Of a DNA stretch of 64,000 nt, positions 34,361 to 43,346 are shown one piece after another (within the stretch, counting starts at the first letter, position 1; the number at the start of each line of letters is the position of its first letter). The notes under the pieces were generated by a model that saw only the letters and a list, made by a program, of their open reading frames with translations, was not told the DNA's origin and searched no databases. The DNA is taken from positions 62,001 through 126,000 of the forward strand of contig NZ_MQVV01000014.1 of assembly GCF_002954355.1 (NCBI RefSeq), written 5' to 3'. The translations under genes and the position numbers were made by a program. This DNA is from Nonlabens tegetincola. GTDB taxonomy: Bacteria > Bacteroidota > Bacteroidia > Flavobacteriales > Flavobacteriaceae.

Positions 34361-34693
34361 CGTTTAAAAGTACAGAATATTTAGGGTTTAATTTAATTTC
34401 ATGAAGTCGCATTGCAAATGCTCAGCTTAAAACGAACGCGTCGCAGACGCGCCCGACGTGGTAAGTATTATCAGTAAAGTAGGCCAGCAAAATTAGCGAC
34501 GCTGCTGCTAGCTCATTTCAAATGCCGTTGGCTTTACAAATACAAAATCAAGAAAAGCCAACAACCTTTGAAACGCAAAAAAAGTATATTTTTGGAATAA
34601 CTAACAGTTCTAATTAGGGGAAGCTTACACTACAAATAAAATAGAAAGAGATTTCAACATACTTTATGACCAATTATATCCTGCCGTAATGAA
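34361..34693. other. Intergenic patch with several hairpins
   Basis: It holds GCATT-gca-AATGC (34409-34421), the REP-like CGCGTC-gca-GACGCG (34437-34451) and a long inverted repeat with arms GTTGGCTTT (34527-34535) and AAAGCCAAC (34554-34562). No gene was found. These palindromes fit the working range of the neighbouring transposase. Confidence 0.65.
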
Positions 34694-35344
34694 ATGAAAT
34701 TAAAAGAAGTAGAAAATTTATTTTTTAGTAAGGTTGAGGATATAATTCAACAAAATGATTTTAAAATTTATAAATCAAGTTGTAAAGCCAATAGAAAACA
34801 AGGTGACTTTTTGCACCAAATAGATTTTGGTTTTATCTCAAGGTCTAGTAGTAAAATTTTAGAAATTACAGTCAGTATTACGAGTTTGAAACTAAACGAC
34901 TTATATTTCGAAATAACTGGTAGCAAGCTGGAAATGACAATGGGTAATACATTGCGTTTAATAATCGAGCAAGATGATGATGTAATGAAAATAAAGCCCT
35001 TTTGGGAACTGGAGGTTACAAATGAACATTTAATCGATAAAGTTGCATTTAAGTTTGTTAGATGGATGGATTCAGATATCCTACCATATTTTGAAGGTTA
35101 TTCAAGTATTGGGGAAGTTGACAAAGCTTTCAATAGTAATCCTTTGGCAATGACTAGGCATACTTCAAAACAGTTTCAAAGGTGTACAGTAGGTCTGTTA
35201 GCAGCTTACTTAAATAATAATAAAAACTTAAACGAATTGCTTGAGTTATATGATAATGAGATGAAAGCTGGCGGTTATTTTTTCGTAGAAGAGCATTTTG
35301 CTATAAGTAAATATATAAGATCTAAAATCAGTAGTAATATATAG
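34694..35344 (+). CDS. Unknown cytosolic protein
   Basis: A 216-residue protein with no signal or membrane segment. It opens with a helix (LKEVENLFFSKVEDIIQQN) and a strand-rich region (GDFLHQIDFGFISRSSSKILEI), and ends in helices. The style is like small immunity-type or DUF4304-like proteins, but I cannot place it. It lies between the transposase and a DUF7832-type gene, within the segment bounded by the two DUF3999 3' ends, so it is probably accessory. Confidence 0.5.
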   Translation: MKLKEVENLFFSKVEDIIQQNDFKIYKSSCKANRKQGDFLHQIDFGFISRSSSKILEITVSITSLKLNDLYFEITGSKLEMTMGNTLRLIIEQDDDVMKIKPFWELEVTNEHLIDKVAFKFVRWMDSDILPYFEGYSSIGEVDKAFNSNPLAMTRHTSKQFQRCTVGLLAAYLNNNKNLNELLELYDNEMKAGGYFFVEEHFAISKYIRSKISSNI

Positions 35345-35351
35345 AATATTA

Positions 35352-35777
35352 CTACTGATTCAGTTGCCATTGCTGGTATCTATCACTTACGGCTTTTTTA
35401 ATAGTGTTGTAGTTTTTGGTAGTATCTTTTACGGTATAAATAGAGTCATCTTTATCAATAGCGTTCGCTAAATGAATGCAGTAATCTTCTAGGTATTTTT
35501 CCTCATAGTAAAAATCAACAAAAGGTTTAATGTAGTTGTTTATCTCGTCAGCTGTAAGTTTTTCATCACAGTATTGAATTAAGAATTGTGCTCCAGTAAT
35601 TTTGTTTTGATTTACAAGAGCAATTTCCTCATCATATTTGATTTTATAATATTCGCTGATGAAGTCATTTTCAATAATCCATTTCAAAAACATCCCTATG
35701 TGAGTAGCAGCATTTTTTTTAGACAGGTGTTGAGGAAAATCACCATCGTAATGCCAAGATGTGTCGTCGTATTTCAT
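35352..35777 (-). CDS. DUF7832-type protein
   Basis: A 141-residue protein opening with KYDDTSWHYDGDFP and then ATHIGMFLKWIIEND, a pattern I associate with DUF7832 proteins, many of which are found near toxin/immunity loci. No signal peptide. It converges on the unknown 216-residue gene with only seven bases between stops. Function unknown; an immunity role is only a suggestion from context. Confidence 0.6.
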   Translation of the reverse strand: MKYDDTSWHYDGDFPQHLSKKNAATHIGMFLKWIIENDFISEYYKIKYDEEIALVNQNKITGAQFLIQYCDEKLTADEINNYIKPFVDFYYEEKYLEDYCIHLANAIDKDDSIYTVKDTTKNYNTIKKAVSDRYQQWQLNQ

Positions 35778-35833
35778 TTGGTTAATTTAAGATTTCTAGG
35801 GTGTACAATAGTTAGACATATTAACTTAGAAAC

Positions 35834-37063
35834 TCAACTCTCACTCCTCAACATTTTCAATGTAAATCCTCCCATAATAGCGACTGCCAAAATCATAAAA
35901 ATCCACAGCCACAATTTGTTTTCAAACAAACCTTTTTCTTCTACCATTGGTTGATTGGGAATGATTAAAATCTCTTCTCCTAAGGATAATGAGGTGAGTT
36001 CTTCAGGGATGTTGTCTTTAAATTTTTCAATATCATAGCTAGGTAGTTGATCGTTTTCTTTACCATATGCGAGAAAAAAATCGGCTTCCTTTGTAAATCG
36101 AGCTAACAAATAATCTCTAAATCCTGATACGTTAAAAGAGTCTACGTATAAAGGTTCATTGTTGCCGTTATAAATGTTTAATCGCATCTTTTTACAAGTG
36201 GTTGCTGGAAAGGTATAGGTATTATCGCTACTAGAATCTAAAACACCTGTGATTAAGGTGGCATACTGATAGCGATAACCATCATCTAATTTTACACTAT
36301 CAGCTAAATATTCTAGCTTAAATGGACGGTAGTAATCGAAATTTGATTTAATGTTAATAAGAACTCTACTTATACGCGCAGTATCATCCATTTGAGTAAA
36401 TACTAGACTTTCATTTGAATTTGTTGTTTCCTTTTTTGTAATTGTTGATGGGTATGAGATGTTCTCTCCTTTTTCTACTTCAAAACGTCTTAATCTCGCT
36501 CGGTCTAGCTCTGCTTTATCTATGTTTTTAACTAGCACTCGGTAGTATTGATATTCACTAGGTTCAAAATGCAATTGACTATATTGATAAGTAACCTGTT
36601 TATTTTTAATACTAGTAATTCTATAATCGTCTAGTAAAGTATACCATTCTTTTTGGTCATTGCTAGCATCTAGTTGAATCTTCCAATCAAAGTTTGTCTC
36701 AATAAAATCTAGATGTATTTTATTTATAATTTGTGCGTCCTCCAATTTAAAAGTAAAGAAGATACCATCTTCATTTTTGGTTTGATTGATAAGTTCAAAA
36801 GCTAGATCTCTATTTACTTTTTTACTAGCGCTTGAATGCATTAAAAATGGAACCTGCGTTGTATCTGTTTTAGAAACTCCATAAATACGCATATCAGACA
36901 ATCGTTGATTGAGATGCTTATACATTTCTGGCTTTATATTTATTTTGTGCCAACTATCTGTCGGTCGCTCTATACTGCGCTTATACTCATAAGTATGGAG
37001 TTGGGCAAAAGTCAATGAGGCTATAAAAAGAAAGAGAAATGCCAGTTTATTCTTCTGATTCAT
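35834..37063 (-). CDS. DUF3999 family exported membrane protein
   Basis: From ATG 37063 the protein has 409 residues: a signal peptide (ending LTFAQ), a beta-rich periplasmic body with two carbohydrate-binding-like halves (HLDFIETNFDWKIQLDASND, and SNFDYYRPFKLEYL), and one C-terminal helix (LWLWIFMILAVAIMGGF). This is the DUF3999 family. Its start overlaps the DUF2339 stop by 17 bases. DUF2339 and DUF3999 genes are usually paired and thought to act together in the envelope, function unknown. Its 3' end is duplicated at 33583. Confidence 0.85.
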   Translation of the reverse strand: MNQKNKLAFLFLFIASLTFAQLHTYEYKRSIERPTDSWHKINIKPEMYKHLNQRLSDMRIYGVSKTDTTQVPFLMHSSASKKVNRDLAFELINQTKNEDGIFFTFKLEDAQIINKIHLDFIETNFDWKIQLDASNDQKEWYTLLDDYRITSIKNKQVTYQYSQLHFEPSEYQYYRVLVKNIDKAELDRARLRRFEVEKGENISYPSTITKKETTNSNESLVFTQMDDTARISRVLINIKSNFDYYRPFKLEYLADSVKLDDGYRYQYATLITGVLDSSSDNTYTFPATTCKKMRLNIYNGNNEPLYVDSFNVSGFRDYLLARFTKEADFFLAYGKENDQLPSYDIEKFKDNIPEELTSLSLGEEILIIPNQPMVEEKGLFENKLWLWIFMILAVAIMGGFTLKMLRSES

Positions 37064-39395
37064 CTGCGATTTGTTTATTGAATTTATTGTACAAGAAGGA
37101 TGCAATAAGCATCAAAGCTCCTATACTTATAAATACTATAGTTTTAGAAATGGTGTTCAAATAGGTGAGGTCGTAGAAAAACAATTTTACCAGTGTAAGT
37201 CCAAATAAGGTTATGGCAGTGATTCTAATGTATTGTTTGCGTTTCCAAATTCCTAGAATTACTAAACCTAATGAATATACAGCCCACAGAATACTTAAAC
37301 CCAACTTGTAGTTATTGCTTACTCCAGCAAAATCCATCCAGTGCAATAATTCACTGCTCAAAATCCATAGAATAGTAGTGTGTACAAACAAAACTATAGG
37401 CTTAGCAAAAGCTTTTCCTAGATAGTTTTCCTTATAATGTAATCTTATAAGGTAATGCAGTAATACAGCTGTAGTGATTCCTAGATATCTCAAATTGACC
37501 TGCCATAAAGAAATACTGGTATAACCATCCTTAACTCCATCTAAATAGGAATCCCTAAGCTCACTGAAGTTCCACAATGCTGCTATCAGGAGCACAAGAA
37601 TAGAAAATCCTATAAACCCACAATTGACTTGGCCAAGTATTTTGTTTTTAATCCATTTTAAATTAATTCCAGCTAGTAAAGCCACAAATCCAAACGAATA
37701 AAACAAAAGCCAAGTGTCATGTAGTAAAGTTACATTTCTATCATGGCGTGTACCACCATACAAGGCAGTGAGCGTTTTGGTTGATATGTTACGTGCATGT
37801 TCCCAGTAAATATCAATTTCAACTTTAAAAATCACATAAGACATCATTATTAATAGTGATGGTAAAACATAATGCATTACGTGAAAGAATCCATTAATCG
37901 TGAATTCTGGAATCGCTCGCTTTTTATTAAAATAGAGATAATTGATGCTACCTAATCCTATTATATAAAACAACCCTGAAAAAAAGGTAGTATGCCACAA
38001 CGCTTTCAAATTTGAATCATAAATCTCACGGTCAAGTTGATCCCAGTCTTCAATTAAACTCAAGGTAGCTAGAATAATAATCGCGTAAGCTATTTTTTCA
38101 TAGGGAGCAATATTTTTAATTCGCCCTATTGCAAAAAGAACAGCAGCGAGAACTGTCCACGATACAGTTACCCATTCACCATCTAGCTGAACAGGAATCG
38201 CAAGGGTAATAAAACTTAACACTAGGGCAGCTACCAAATAAAATAGATTGTTTGAAGCTAATTGCTTCTTATGGATTATAACAGCAACTATAAAGTGAAT
38301 TACAGCATTTAATAGTGTGAATAATCCAGTAAAATCTCTCGTACTTGAATGGGACTCTAGGAGTAAATAACCGGTCGCAAAAAACAATAACGAATTCGCC
38401 AGTAGCATGACAATATCGATTACCGTATACACTTCTTTTTGTACCAGTTTGTAAACGATGAACATCGTATAAAAGGTGAGAAAAATAAGACTAGAAAAGA
38501 ACAGAGCTTTACCTAGGTCATCGTTTACGTTATAGCTGGTTATTGACCAAGTTATAAAAATGAGCCACGTAGCGCCAAAGGCGACAAAGTAAAGTGATTT
38601 CCATTCCTTTTTAAAGGCAATGGCAAGAATTCCAAAATTAATAAGAGAAATATAGCTAAACAGTATCGCCATCCTACCAGAACCATCACTTAAAAAAAAA
38701 GGTACGGCATAGGCGCCTATTAGTCCTAAATGCGCGATAATAGAGCGGTCGTATTTAAGTGCTGTAATTACAGTGAATAGGGTAAACAAGGCCATCAAAA
38801 TAAAGGCGACCGATTGGGAATATAAATGGTAGAAGCTATACCCTGAAAAGGTGACAAAATACATCACACACATCGCACCGCTTACTAGCACCGCACTGTA
38901 TGGTTCGTATTTCTTCTTTAACTTAATTCCGATTCCCAGTAACGAGATACCAGTGATATAACCTAGAATAATTCTTGTAAGTGGGCTTATCAGGTTATTT
39001 TCAATTGAATACTTCACCCCAATTATTACACCTATAATTGTGATTAAAATACCGATTTTATTGAGCAAATTTTCTCCTACAAATTTTTCTAGGCTATTTG
39101 TTGAGGTTTTTTTACTCACATCATTAAACCTATCCTTAACCTGTGGATCTAGCTTGTCAAACTTTTTTATTGGCTGTTCGGTTGAGGTTTGTTTTTTCTC
39201 AACGGTTTCAATTAATTCTGATACAGGTTTAGGTTGTTGTTTTACTGGTTGATCCTGAGATTCCTGTACCAAGCTGTCCTTCTTAAAAGCTTGAATTTCC
39301 TCACGTAACTGCTTCATGTTGCGTGCATACTCTTCTTGTTTCCGCTCTAGATATTGCAGCTTGTAAATAAGGTCATTAAGTCGGTCGTTGCTCAT
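37047..39395 (-). CDS. DUF2339 multi-pass membrane protein
   Basis: A 782-residue protein. The first 40 residues form a coiled coil (LIYKLQYLERKQEEYARNMKQL), followed by a Gln/Pro/Lys-rich linker to about residue 95, then some 20 hydrophobic helices with motifs such as FVGENLLNKIGILITIIGV and GAYAVPFFLSDGSGR that define DUF2339. It is a large inner-membrane protein of unknown function, coupled to DUF3999 downstream. Length is normal for the family. Confidence 0.87.
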   Translation of the reverse strand: MSNDRLNDLIYKLQYLERKQEEYARNMKQLREEIQAFKKDSLVQESQDQPVKQQPKPVSELIETVEKKQTSTEQPIKKFDKLDPQVKDRFNDVSKKTSTNSLEKFVGENLLNKIGILITIIGVIIGVKYSIENNLISPLTRIILGYITGISLLGIGIKLKKKYEPYSAVLVSGAMCVMYFVTFSGYSFYHLYSQSVAFILMALFTLFTVITALKYDRSIIAHLGLIGAYAVPFFLSDGSGRMAILFSYISLINFGILAIAFKKEWKSLYFVAFGATWLIFITWSITSYNVNDDLGKALFFSSLIFLTFYTMFIVYKLVQKEVYTVIDIVMLLANSLLFFATGYLLLESHSSTRDFTGLFTLLNAVIHFIVAVIIHKKQLASNNLFYLVAALVLSFITLAIPVQLDGEWVTVSWTVLAAVLFAIGRIKNIAPYEKIAYAIIILATLSLIEDWDQLDREIYDSNLKALWHTTFFSGLFYIIGLGSINYLYFNKKRAIPEFTINGFFHVMHYVLPSLLIMMSYVIFKVEIDIYWEHARNISTKTLTALYGGTRHDRNVTLLHDTWLLFYSFGFVALLAGINLKWIKNKILGQVNCGFIGFSILVLLIAALWNFSELRDSYLDGVKDGYTSISLWQVNLRYLGITTAVLLHYLIRLHYKENYLGKAFAKPIVLFVHTTILWILSSELLHWMDFAGVSNNYKLGLSILWAVYSLGLVILGIWKRKQYIRITAITLFGLTLVKLFFYDLTYLNTISKTIVFISIGALMLIASFLYNKFNKQIADESEE

Positions 39396-39537
39396 AAAAG
39401 GAAGTCTTGGTTATGCCAGTATCTAGGGTGAAGGTAATCATTTATCCACAACCTTGGTATAAGAAAAGTCTTTACTAAAATCTTATAAAACTTAAGGAGT
39501 CAATAGATCGGTGGATTGAAAGATGTTGGTGAGATTA

Positions 39538-39553
39538 CGCTTTCGCGAAAGCG
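39538..39553. repeat. 16-bp palindrome, copy 8
   Basis: Exact CGCTTTCGCGAAAGCG, extended to a 22-bp perfect palindrome (39535-39556), 37 bases before the serine hydrolase ATG. Confidence 0.95.
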
Positions 39554-39589
39554 TAACAAATATTATCTTACCATTTTTAAATACAGATC

Positions 39590-41104
39590 ATGAGAATATT
39601 AATAGCCTTTTTGTTCACCGCTCAATTATTTACAGCCCAAAATGTAGATCTCAAAGAAATAGATAAGTATATCACTAGCACTCAGAAGGAATGGGATATA
39701 CCTGGTTTGAGCGTAGCTATTGTAAAAGATGGAGAAATTGTATTTGAAAAGGGATACGGTGTTATGGAAATAGGGAAGAAACAGCAGCCCGATGAGCACA
39801 CCTTATATGCCATTGCCAGTAATACCAAGGCCTTTACAGCAGCTATTATTGCTCAGTTAGTTGAGGAAGGAAAATTAGATTGGAATGATAAAGTTCAATC
39901 TTACTTACCTTACTTTGAAGTGTATGACCCTACCATTAGTCGTATGGTAACCATTAAAGATTTACTGAGTCATAATGTGGGATTAGGTACTTTTTCAGGC
40001 GACGCTATTTGGTATAAAAGCGAATTATCTACCGAAGAAATAGTAAAGAGAATCAAATTTGTACCACAAGCATATGAATTTAGGGATGGATATGGATACT
40101 CTAATTTGATGTTTATCACAGCTGGCGCAGTGATAGAAAAAGTAACGGGTAAGTCTTTTAAAGATAATGTTACTGAGCGTTTTTTAAAACCTTTAGAAAT
40201 GGATGACACTGTAGTAAGTGTAAATGATTATGGTTCTAATAGCAATGTAGCGACACCTCATGGTAGATCTGGTGATACCAATTATAAAATCGATCACGTT
40301 GCCTGGGATAATGTAAGATCTACAGGTGGTTTGATTTCTAGTGTTCACGATATGGGTAAATGGATGATATTTAACATGAATCATGGGGTTTATAAAACCG
40401 ATACCTTATTTAATAAAAACAATCGGAATAAAATGTGGAGTTTACAAAACTCATTTGAGGTGAATCAAGTAAATCGCAATGATAGAGGTCAGGCTTTTAA
40501 CGGTTACGGTTTAGGTTGGTTTATCACAAATTATCAAGAGCATTTTCAAGTAGGCCATGGTGGTGGATACGATGGTATGATATCTACAGTTCAAATGTTA
40601 CCTGATGAAAAACTGGGCGTTGTGGTTTTAACAAACGGAGTAAAAGCTCCAACTAATGCTATTGCTTATTATGTTTTTGATAGGTTTTTAAACAGGCCGA
40701 TGAAGGATTGGAGTAAAGAAATGCTTAATGGCTATAATAAGTGGAAAGCTAGTGATACAAGAATTGCAGATAGAAAGGCCGCTCGTGTTAAAAACACAAC
40801 GCCTACTGTTACTAAAGAAGAGTTGATTGGAACTTATCATACTCCGGCTTATGGTAATTTTTACGTAAAGGAGAAAAACGGTGAGCTACAATTGATCTGG
40901 GAACACAGCCCTTTACTATCAAGTACCTTGTCTCATTTCAATTACAATGCTTTTGAAATGAAGTGGGATCATCCACAGGTCTGGTTCAGTTTTGGAACTG
41001 TGAATTTTGAAACCGATGCTTATAATAACGTGATCGGTATTTCATTTGATGTCCCAAATGACGATTTCTTTATGGAAGAACTTAATGCAAAGAAGGTAAA
41101 ATAA
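39590..41104 (+). CDS. Serine hydrolase of the beta-lactamase/class C family
   Basis: A 504-residue exported enzyme with a signal peptide (1-16). The catalytic SxxK is SNTK (Ser77, Lys80), the YxN motif is YSN near residue 170, and the third motif is HGG in VGHGGGYDGM. A C-terminal domain of about 110 residues (from LIGTYHTPAYGNFYV) matches DUF3471. Such proteins act as peptidases or esterases on D-amino-acid or peptidoglycan-like substrates. A beta-lactamase role is not implied. Single gene. Confidence 0.9.
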   Translation: MRILIAFLFTAQLFTAQNVDLKEIDKYITSTQKEWDIPGLSVAIVKDGEIVFEKGYGVMEIGKKQQPDEHTLYAIASNTKAFTAAIIAQLVEEGKLDWNDKVQSYLPYFEVYDPTISRMVTIKDLLSHNVGLGTFSGDAIWYKSELSTEEIVKRIKFVPQAYEFRDGYGYSNLMFITAGAVIEKVTGKSFKDNVTERFLKPLEMDDTVVSVNDYGSNSNVATPHGRSGDTNYKIDHVAWDNVRSTGGLISSVHDMGKWMIFNMNHGVYKTDTLFNKNNRNKMWSLQNSFEVNQVNRNDRGQAFNGYGLGWFITNYQEHFQVGHGGGYDGMISTVQMLPDEKLGVVVLTNGVKAPTNAIAYYVFDRFLNRPMKDWSKEMLNGYNKWKASDTRIADRKAARVKNTTPTVTKEELIGTYHTPAYGNFYVKEKNGELQLIWEHSPLLSSTLSHFNYNAFEMKWDHPQVWFSFGTVNFETDAYNNVIGISFDVPNDDFFMEELNAKKVK

Positions 41105-41107
41105 AGC

Positions 41108-41659
41108 TTATCTTTTTTCTAAAACCGCGTTTACAGATACATTAATTTCATCAGCGATTTTATTACTAACAATAGAAGGGATTTCAATATTAAATCGCTC
41201 TGGTAACAAGGTGAAGTTAGCTGTTAGCTTTACTTGCTCGCCGCTTTGGGTTAAATTAACTGGAAACTCCAATAGTTCTTTTTTTCCGTGTAATTCTATG
41301 GTGCCTTTAAAAGTATATTCATGCAATAGCGCATCATCAAGTGCAGTAGAGGAGAACTCTGCCAAAGTCCCTTTTAAAACAGCTTTAGGATAGGTATCAC
41401 TTTCTACATAATTCTCATTAAAGTGCTCTTCCATAAGAGCAATGGGAAATTTAAAACCTCTAAGTAGTACAAGAGCGGCTAGTTCTCCAGATTTAACATC
41501 GAGTACAATGGTGGCATTATTGTTTATAGCCTCGACAGGCTCAAAGCTAGGAACGCTGGCATTAAATTGAACTTGTCCTGTTCTAGTTAAAAACCGTTCT
41601 CTTTGAAGATTTACTAGTAGAAATAAAGTTACCGTTATTAAAAGCGTGAGATTTTTCAT
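41108..41659 (-). CDS. YceI family protein
   Basis: A 183-residue exported protein with a signal or anchor segment at residues 1-18. The body has the YceI lipocalin-like pattern: VQFNASVPSFEPVEAINNNA, LRGFKFPIALMEEHFNENYV, YPKAVLKGTL and HGKKELLEFPVNLT. YceI proteins bind isoprenoid-like lipids in the periplasm. It lies six bases from the cytochrome gene upstream. In this lineage it occurs with a haem protein and a DUF5777 barrel, as here. Confidence 0.88.
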   Translation of the reverse strand: MKNLTLLITVTLFLLVNLQRERFLTRTGQVQFNASVPSFEPVEAINNNATIVLDVKSGELAALVLLRGFKFPIALMEEHFNENYVESDTYPKAVLKGTLAEFSSTALDDALLHEYTFKGTIELHGKKELLEFPVNLTQSGEQVKLTANFTLLPERFNIEIPSIVSNKIADEINVSVNAVLEKR

Positions 41660-41665
41660 GATGAA

Positions 41666-42031
41666 TTAATTTTCTATGAATCCACCATCTCGCCATCTTA
41701 AGACAAGATCTATAGAAGATTGAGGTAAACCATTTGTTCCTTGTGGCATTAATAATGGATCGCCAGGTTGTCTGGTTATCCTATCTATAAGAGTACCGTT
41801 TTCGGTACTGTTACGTACTTGGTCATAAGTTTCCAGTCTTAATCCACCACTAGGAGCAGCATTTTGATGACAATTCACACAAGAGTTTTGCATGATTTCC
41901 TTTATGGAGCCATCATAAGTTACAACCTGTGGTTGTGGATCATTTTGTATTTCTTCAAAATCATCTGGACTTGTTTCACTACAAGATGATATAAATAGGG
42001 AAATAAACAAAAAAGTAAGAAAAAGTCTCAT
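41666..42031 (-). CDS. Single-haem cytochrome-like lipoprotein
   Basis: A 121-residue lipoprotein (SSC, Cys17). The haem c site is CVNCH (Cys51, Cys54, His55), followed by GLRLETYDQVRNS and MPQGTNGLPQSSIDLVLRWRDGG, the usual text of small c-type cytochromes fused to or near surface proteins of Bacteroidota. A methionine in LLMPQG could be the distal ligand. It is an outer-membrane-anchored or periplasmic electron carrier by inference. It shares a transcript with YceI. Confidence 0.8.
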   Translation of the reverse strand: MRLFLTFLFISLFISSCSETSPDDFEEIQNDPQPQVVTYDGSIKEIMQNSCVNCHQNAAPSGGLRLETYDQVRNSTENGTLIDRITRQPGDPLLMPQGTNGLPQSSIDLVLRWRDGGFIEN

Positions 42032-42135
42032 TAAAATATATTGAATTCAGTATAAATATAAGTATATATTAAAATGACAAGAATTTTTTATAATATTGAT
42101 AATCATTAAAGTTAACTTGTTTATAGTTCATCAAA

Positions 42136-42543
42136 TTGAATAGAAAATACTTATACATATTTCTTATTCTGCTTGTCCTTCTTGGAGTCCTCAGTTACAA
42201 TTATGTTTATCAGGATCATAAGGACATAAAGAATGAAAGTGCTACCATAAAATTAAATTCTCAAGATTTAATTTTGATGCTCACTGATGATGACCAAGAA
42301 AACGATAAATTAATTCTGGATCAAGTTATAGAGGTTACTGGTGTAGCAACAGATAAAGCGGCGCAAGAAATGACATTAGATTTTAATGTTTTTATTCAAC
42401 TCGCAAACCCAACTAAATTTCCTCTTAATCACACTTATACAGTAAAAGGTCGATGCATAGGTTACGATGATCTTTTAGGAGAAGTAAAAATAGATCAAGC
42501 ATACATTCTTAACCCACAAAACTCAAATGATGATGAAAAATAA
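42136..42543 (+). CDS. OB-fold (tRNA_anti-like) exported protein
   Basis: A 135-residue protein with an N-terminal membrane anchor (residues 5-25). The remainder has the pattern of tRNA_anti-like OB-fold proteins: LDQVIEVTGVATDK in the middle and YTVKGRCIGYDDLLGEVKIDQAYI at the end. These are found in cytochrome and nitrite-related clusters. It overlaps the next gene by 17 bases. The function is not known. Confidence 0.75.
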   Translation: MNRKYLYIFLILLVLLGVLSYNYVYQDHKDIKNESATIKLNSQDLILMLTDDDQENDKLILDQVIEVTGVATDKAAQEMTLDFNVFIQLANPTKFPLNHTYTVKGRCIGYDDLLGEVKIDQAYILNPQNSNDDEK

Positions 42544-43300
42544 TTACTCTTTTTATTCGATTTTAACAGCAATACCGGTTGCACTGTTAGTACTAGTAGG
42601 TTTTACTGGTGGGCAAACTGGTAATTTTTCTGGTTCGCCAGGAGATAACAATCAAAATTGTACCGCATGTCACGCGCCAGGAGCAAATCATGGTGGAAGT
42701 GCAGCATTAAGTGGTGTACCAGCTACATATAACGCAAATCAGGCCTATAATTTAAATCTAGCCATAACAGGATCATCAGTTTCAAAATTTGGTTTTAACA
42801 TTACAGCAGAAGATGATAGCGGGAACAAAATTGGAACTTGGACAACAGGAACAGGTAGTCAATTGAGATCAGGTGGATCAGGATTGACTCACACAGCAGC
42901 AGGATCTAGTCAAAACAACTGGAGCTTCAATTGGACAGCGCCAGCAAGCGATGTAGGAGCGGTAACTTTTTATTATGCAGCCTTACAAGCAAACGGTGCT
43001 AGTGGTAACAGTGGTGATCAAGTAATTACAGGATCCTCAAACGCTGTTCTTACCACCATTGATAGTAAATTATCAGACTTTACTTTATATCCTACTCAAG
43101 TAATGGATAAAGTAAGCATAGCCCTAGAAAACGCAAGTGCTGCTCAAATACAAGTTTATAACATGCAAGGTAACCTTGTTCTAGAATCAAAAATTCAGGA
43201 TCAAAATGAATTAGATGTAACTCATTTGTCTAGTGGTATATACATCACTCGTGTAATGGTAGAAGATGCAGTGTCTGTTGCAAAATTTGTTAAATATTAA
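42527..43300 (+). CDS. T9SS-sorted protein with choice-of-anchor V domain
   Basis: A 257-residue secreted protein. Signal peptide 1-24; then a CTACH haem-like motif (NCTACHAPGANHGG) and a reelin-like beta domain (choice-of-anchor V) to about residue 175; then a C-terminal type IX sorting domain (LYPTQVMDKVSI, YNMQGNLV, LSSGIYITRV). It should be exported across the outer membrane and carry a covalently bound haem. Neighbouring cytochrome and OB-fold genes support an electron-transfer role. Three Met codons stand at the start (42527, 42530, 42533); any could be used. Confidence 0.85.
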   Translation: MMMKNNYSFYSILTAIPVALLVLVGFTGGQTGNFSGSPGDNNQNCTACHAPGANHGGSAALSGVPATYNANQAYNLNLAITGSSVSKFGFNITAEDDSGNKIGTWTTGTGSQLRSGGSGLTHTAAGSSQNNWSFNWTAPASDVGAVTFYYAALQANGASGNSGDQVITGSSNAVLTTIDSKLSDFTLYPTQVMDKVSIALENASAAQIQVYNMQGNLVLESKIQDQNELDVTHLSSGIYITRVMVEDAVSVAKFVKY

Positions 43301-43346
43301 TAGCACCTAATCCGTATTGTAAGTATTACAAACACCTCTTTATAGA

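Noticed and set aside
39590-41104. Antibiotic beta-lactamase
   Set aside because: The SxxK/YxN/HGG motifs fit, but the DUF3471 tail and general divergence point to a peptidase or esterase of the same fold.
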